A DNA stretch of 64,000 nt from Shimia sp. (GTDB lineage: Bacteria; Pseudomonadota; Alphaproteobacteria; Rhodobacterales; Rhodobacteraceae), in NCBI GenBank assembly GCA_024224295.1, contig JAAENN010000156.1, positions 62,001 to 126,000 on the forward strand. The letters run 5' to 3'. Position numbers and translations under genes: made by a program. Under the pieces are notes generated by a model. That model was not told where the DNA came from. It was given only the letters and a program-made list of their open reading frames with translations, and made no database searches. Positions 62,372-64,000 of this stretch are shown piece after piece. Position 1 is the stretch's first letter. Each line of letters begins with the position of its first letter.

Positions 62372-63523
62372 TTAAACAAATCCACGTGCAGTCATAAACA
62401 TCTTCAGCCGCGCCAAGCCTTCTTCAATGTCGGCCGTGCTGCGCGCATAGGAGAACCGCAAGGTCTGATGCCCGCGCACCGGATCAAAATCCAACCCCGG
62501 CGTGGCCGCTACCCCGGCTTCATCCAACAACTCCCGCGCAAACGTCCGGCTATCCTGGGTAAAGGCGCTCACATCCACGTAGAAGTAAAACGCTCCATCG
62601 GGCGGTGCAAACTGCGTGAACCCCGCTTTTGGCAGCCCTTCCGCCATCAAAGCCCGATTGGCGCGATACACCGCCATATTGGCTTCGAGCTCCTCATGAC
62701 AATCCATGGCCGCCAACGCCGCTACCTGACTGGCATGGCTCGCACAGATGAACATATTCTGCGCCAACCGTTCAATCTTTCGCACATGATCTTCCGGCAC
62801 CACCATCCAGCCCACACGCCAGCCGGTCATGCTGAAGTATTTGGAGAAGCTGTTGATCACATAACACTCATCCGTGAGTTCCAACGCCGTGACCGCTTTT
62901 GCCTCATATTCAATGCCGTGATAAATCTCGTCGCTGATAAAGGCCGCGTCTTTCTCTCTGCACAGATCAATCAACGCCCCCATCGCCCCATTGTCCAGCA
63001 TTGTACCAGTGGGATTGGCTGGTGAGGCCACCATCAGCCCCTCAAAGTCCAACGACCGCAGATCATCCGGCACCGGCTGCAACCGGTTTTCCGGCGCGGT
63101 TTGCACATCCAGAGGGTTGAGGCTCAACGCCTTCAAAATCTGCCGATAGCTGGGATAGCCCGGCGCCCCGATGGCCACACGCTCCCCCGCATCAAACAAC
63201 GCGCTGAACGCCAGCAAAAACGCACCAGATGAGCCCGGCGTGACAATCACCCGCGCCGGATCGAGATCAACATTATACCACGCGCCATAGAGCCGCGCGA
63301 TCCGTGCCCGCAGCGCGGGCAGCCCCAAAGCCACCGTATAGCCCATGGCATCCTCAGCCATCGCTTCTGTCAGCGCTTTGCGCGCCCCTTCGGGAGCCGC
63401 CGTGCCGGGCTGGCCCACCTCCATATGAATGATGTGGCGGCCATCCGCCTCGGCCTGACGCGCCGCTTCCATCACATCCATCACAATAAAGGGATCAACC
63501 GCCCCACGCCTTGAAGTCCGCAT
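62372..63523 (-). CDS. PLP-dependent aminotransferase, class I/II
   Basis: 383 aa from the ATG at 63523; a TTG three bases upstream is also open. Fold-type I aminotransferase: GQPGTAAPEGARKAL start, VTPGSSGAFLLAF, substrate/PLP loop ASPANPTGTML, DEIYHGIEY, and the Schiff-base lysine in NSFSKYFSMTGWRVGW. Substrate unknown; resembles aspartate- or alanine-type aminotransferases. Not linked to neighbouring biosynthetic genes. Confidence 0.9.
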   Translation of the reverse strand: MRTSRRGAVDPFIVMDVMEAARQAEADGRHIIHMEVGQPGTAAPEGARKALTEAMAEDAMGYTVALGLPALRARIARLYGAWYNVDLDPARVIVTPGSSGAFLLAFSALFDAGERVAIGAPGYPSYRQILKALSLNPLDVQTAPENRLQPVPDDLRSLDFEGLMVASPANPTGTMLDNGAMGALIDLCREKDAAFISDEIYHGIEYEAKAVTALELTDECYVINSFSKYFSMTGWRVGWMVVPEDHVRKIERLAQNMFICASHASQVAALAAMDCHEELEANMAVYRANRALMAEGLPKAGFTQFAPPDGAFYFYVDVSAFTQDSRTFARELLDEAGVAATPGLDFDPVRGHQTLRFSYARSTADIEEGLARLKMFMTARGFV

Positions 63524-63546
63524 CAAATTCGTTCCTATTGTCGCTC

Positions 63547-64000
63547 ATGAGGTTTCACCGCGAAATGACGGCGCCGTCAATCACAGCTTTGCGCGCCCGC
63601 GTCGTTACGTTGGCCGCTGCCTTTGTCGTTGTGCTCTCATCGACTGCTGCCCAAGCTGTATCGCTCTTGCGGGATCCGGACATCGAACACGCCCTGCAAC
63701 GTATGGCGGCACCCGTTCTCTACGCCGCAGGCCTTGGCGATAACATCAAAATCCTGTTGGTGAATGATGACCGCCTGAACGCATTTGTGGTCGACCACGG
63801 CCACATCTTCATCAATTCAGGTATGTTGATGCGCATGACAACGCCTGAAATGCTTCAGGCTGTGATTGCCCATGAATCCGCCCATATCGCAAATGGCCAC
63901 ATCGCTCGGCGCATGGCCAATCTTGATTCGGCGCGCACCGCCGCAGGCCTCGGTTTTGCCTTAGCATTGGCCACCGCAGCAGCCAGTGGCCGGGGGGATG
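63547..64000 (+). CDS. M48-family metalloprotease, partial (3' end outside window)
   Basis: The forward frame is open from ATG 63547 to the window edge (151 codons, no stop), so the C-terminus is missing. A signal peptide (ends near AAQAVS) is followed by NDDRLNAFVVDHGHIFINSGML and the zinc site AVIAHESAHIANGHIARR (HESAH at 109-113). Resembles periplasmic BepA/YfgC-type proteases that act on outer-membrane protein assembly, which usually carry C-terminal TPRs. Divergent from the aminotransferase gene, with 23 nt between the starts. Confidence 0.85.
   Translation, partial: MRFHREMTAPSITALRARVVTLAAAFVVVLSSTAAQAVSLLRDPDIEHALQRMAAPVLYAAGLGDNIKILLVNDDRLNAFVVDHGHIFINSGMLMRMTTPEMLQAVIAHESAHIANGHIARRMANLDSARTAAGLGFALALATAAASGRGD

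Overview
The window looks like a chromosomal segment of a marine Roseobacter-group alphaproteobacterium (Rhodobacteraceae). The basis is gene content and style, not a database search: a TRAP transporter with a divergent two-component system, a DksA that has lost most of its zinc ligands, GlnE followed by a small roseobacter-type protein, a RlmI-like methyltransferase next to a PIN protein, DUF2852/DUF2189/DUF2927 proteins, and moderately GC-rich coding DNA with compact operons. I see no rRNA, tRNA, CRISPR array, complete insertion sequence or prophage.

Layout. 1-6.1 kb is a sugar-uptake locus. A ROK repressor faces a XylF-XylH-XylG-type ABC transporter and a glucokinase, with a palindromic candidate operator between them; a secreted repeat protein, cut by the window edge, overlaps the end of the ROK gene. 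6.1-9.6 kb holds a LysR regulator divergent from a periplasmic sulfatase, then the zinc scavenger ZinT behind a Zur-box-like palindrome. 9.8-11.8 kb is a UspA plus sodium:amino-acid symporter (AGCS) pair; a second copy of this pair lies at 56.2-58.2 kb beside an Lrp-type regulator. 12.0-13.8 kb is an SDR-DoxX fusion and a DUF2269 membrane protein. 13.9-17.0 kb is the divergent katG/oxyR peroxide-defence pair. 17.2-27.3 kb holds an FAD monooxygenase, DksA, a MoxR ATPase, a GNAT enzyme, a DUF2927 lipoprotein, a 55-residue membrane protein, a VWA (CoxE-like) protein, an M48 peptidase, a PIN protein, an rRNA methyltransferase, a DUF6778-like lipoprotein and a broken NUDIX gene.

27.3-32.9 kb carries glnE and small housekeeping or unknown genes. 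33.1-39.9 kb is a complete TRAP transporter, with an unusually long large permease, divergent from a Cache-domain histidine kinase and NarL-type regulator. 39.9-41.5 kb has a cytochrome c peroxidase and a VOC protein. 41.5-44.5 kb is the ilvB-ilvN acetolactate synthase operon with a recognisable promoter, leader peptide and attenuator, and an unrelated small gene between the two subunits. 44.6-50.4 kb holds an XRE regulator, a PPOX flavoprotein, DUF2189, an amidase and prfB. 50.5-53.3 kb has an overlapping pair of unknown exported/membrane proteins and a decayed chemoreceptor. 53.4-64 kb has PBP1A, the second UspA-AGCS pair, a LEM-3-like GIY-YIG protein, a GST, a NUDIX hydrolase, an AmiC-type cell-wall amidase, an aminotransferase and the start of an M48 protease.

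How the genes work together. The best-supported regulatory circuits are ROK operator to sugar ABC transporter/glucokinase, Zur box to zinT, oxyR to katG, the ilv attenuator responding to Val/Ile/Leu supply, and the two-component system beside the TRAP genes. The most open functional question is the 19.1-24.0 kb MoxR/VWA neighbourhood, whose unknown lipoprotein and micro-protein may act with the ATPase. I did not find a clear-cut new defence or secretion system.
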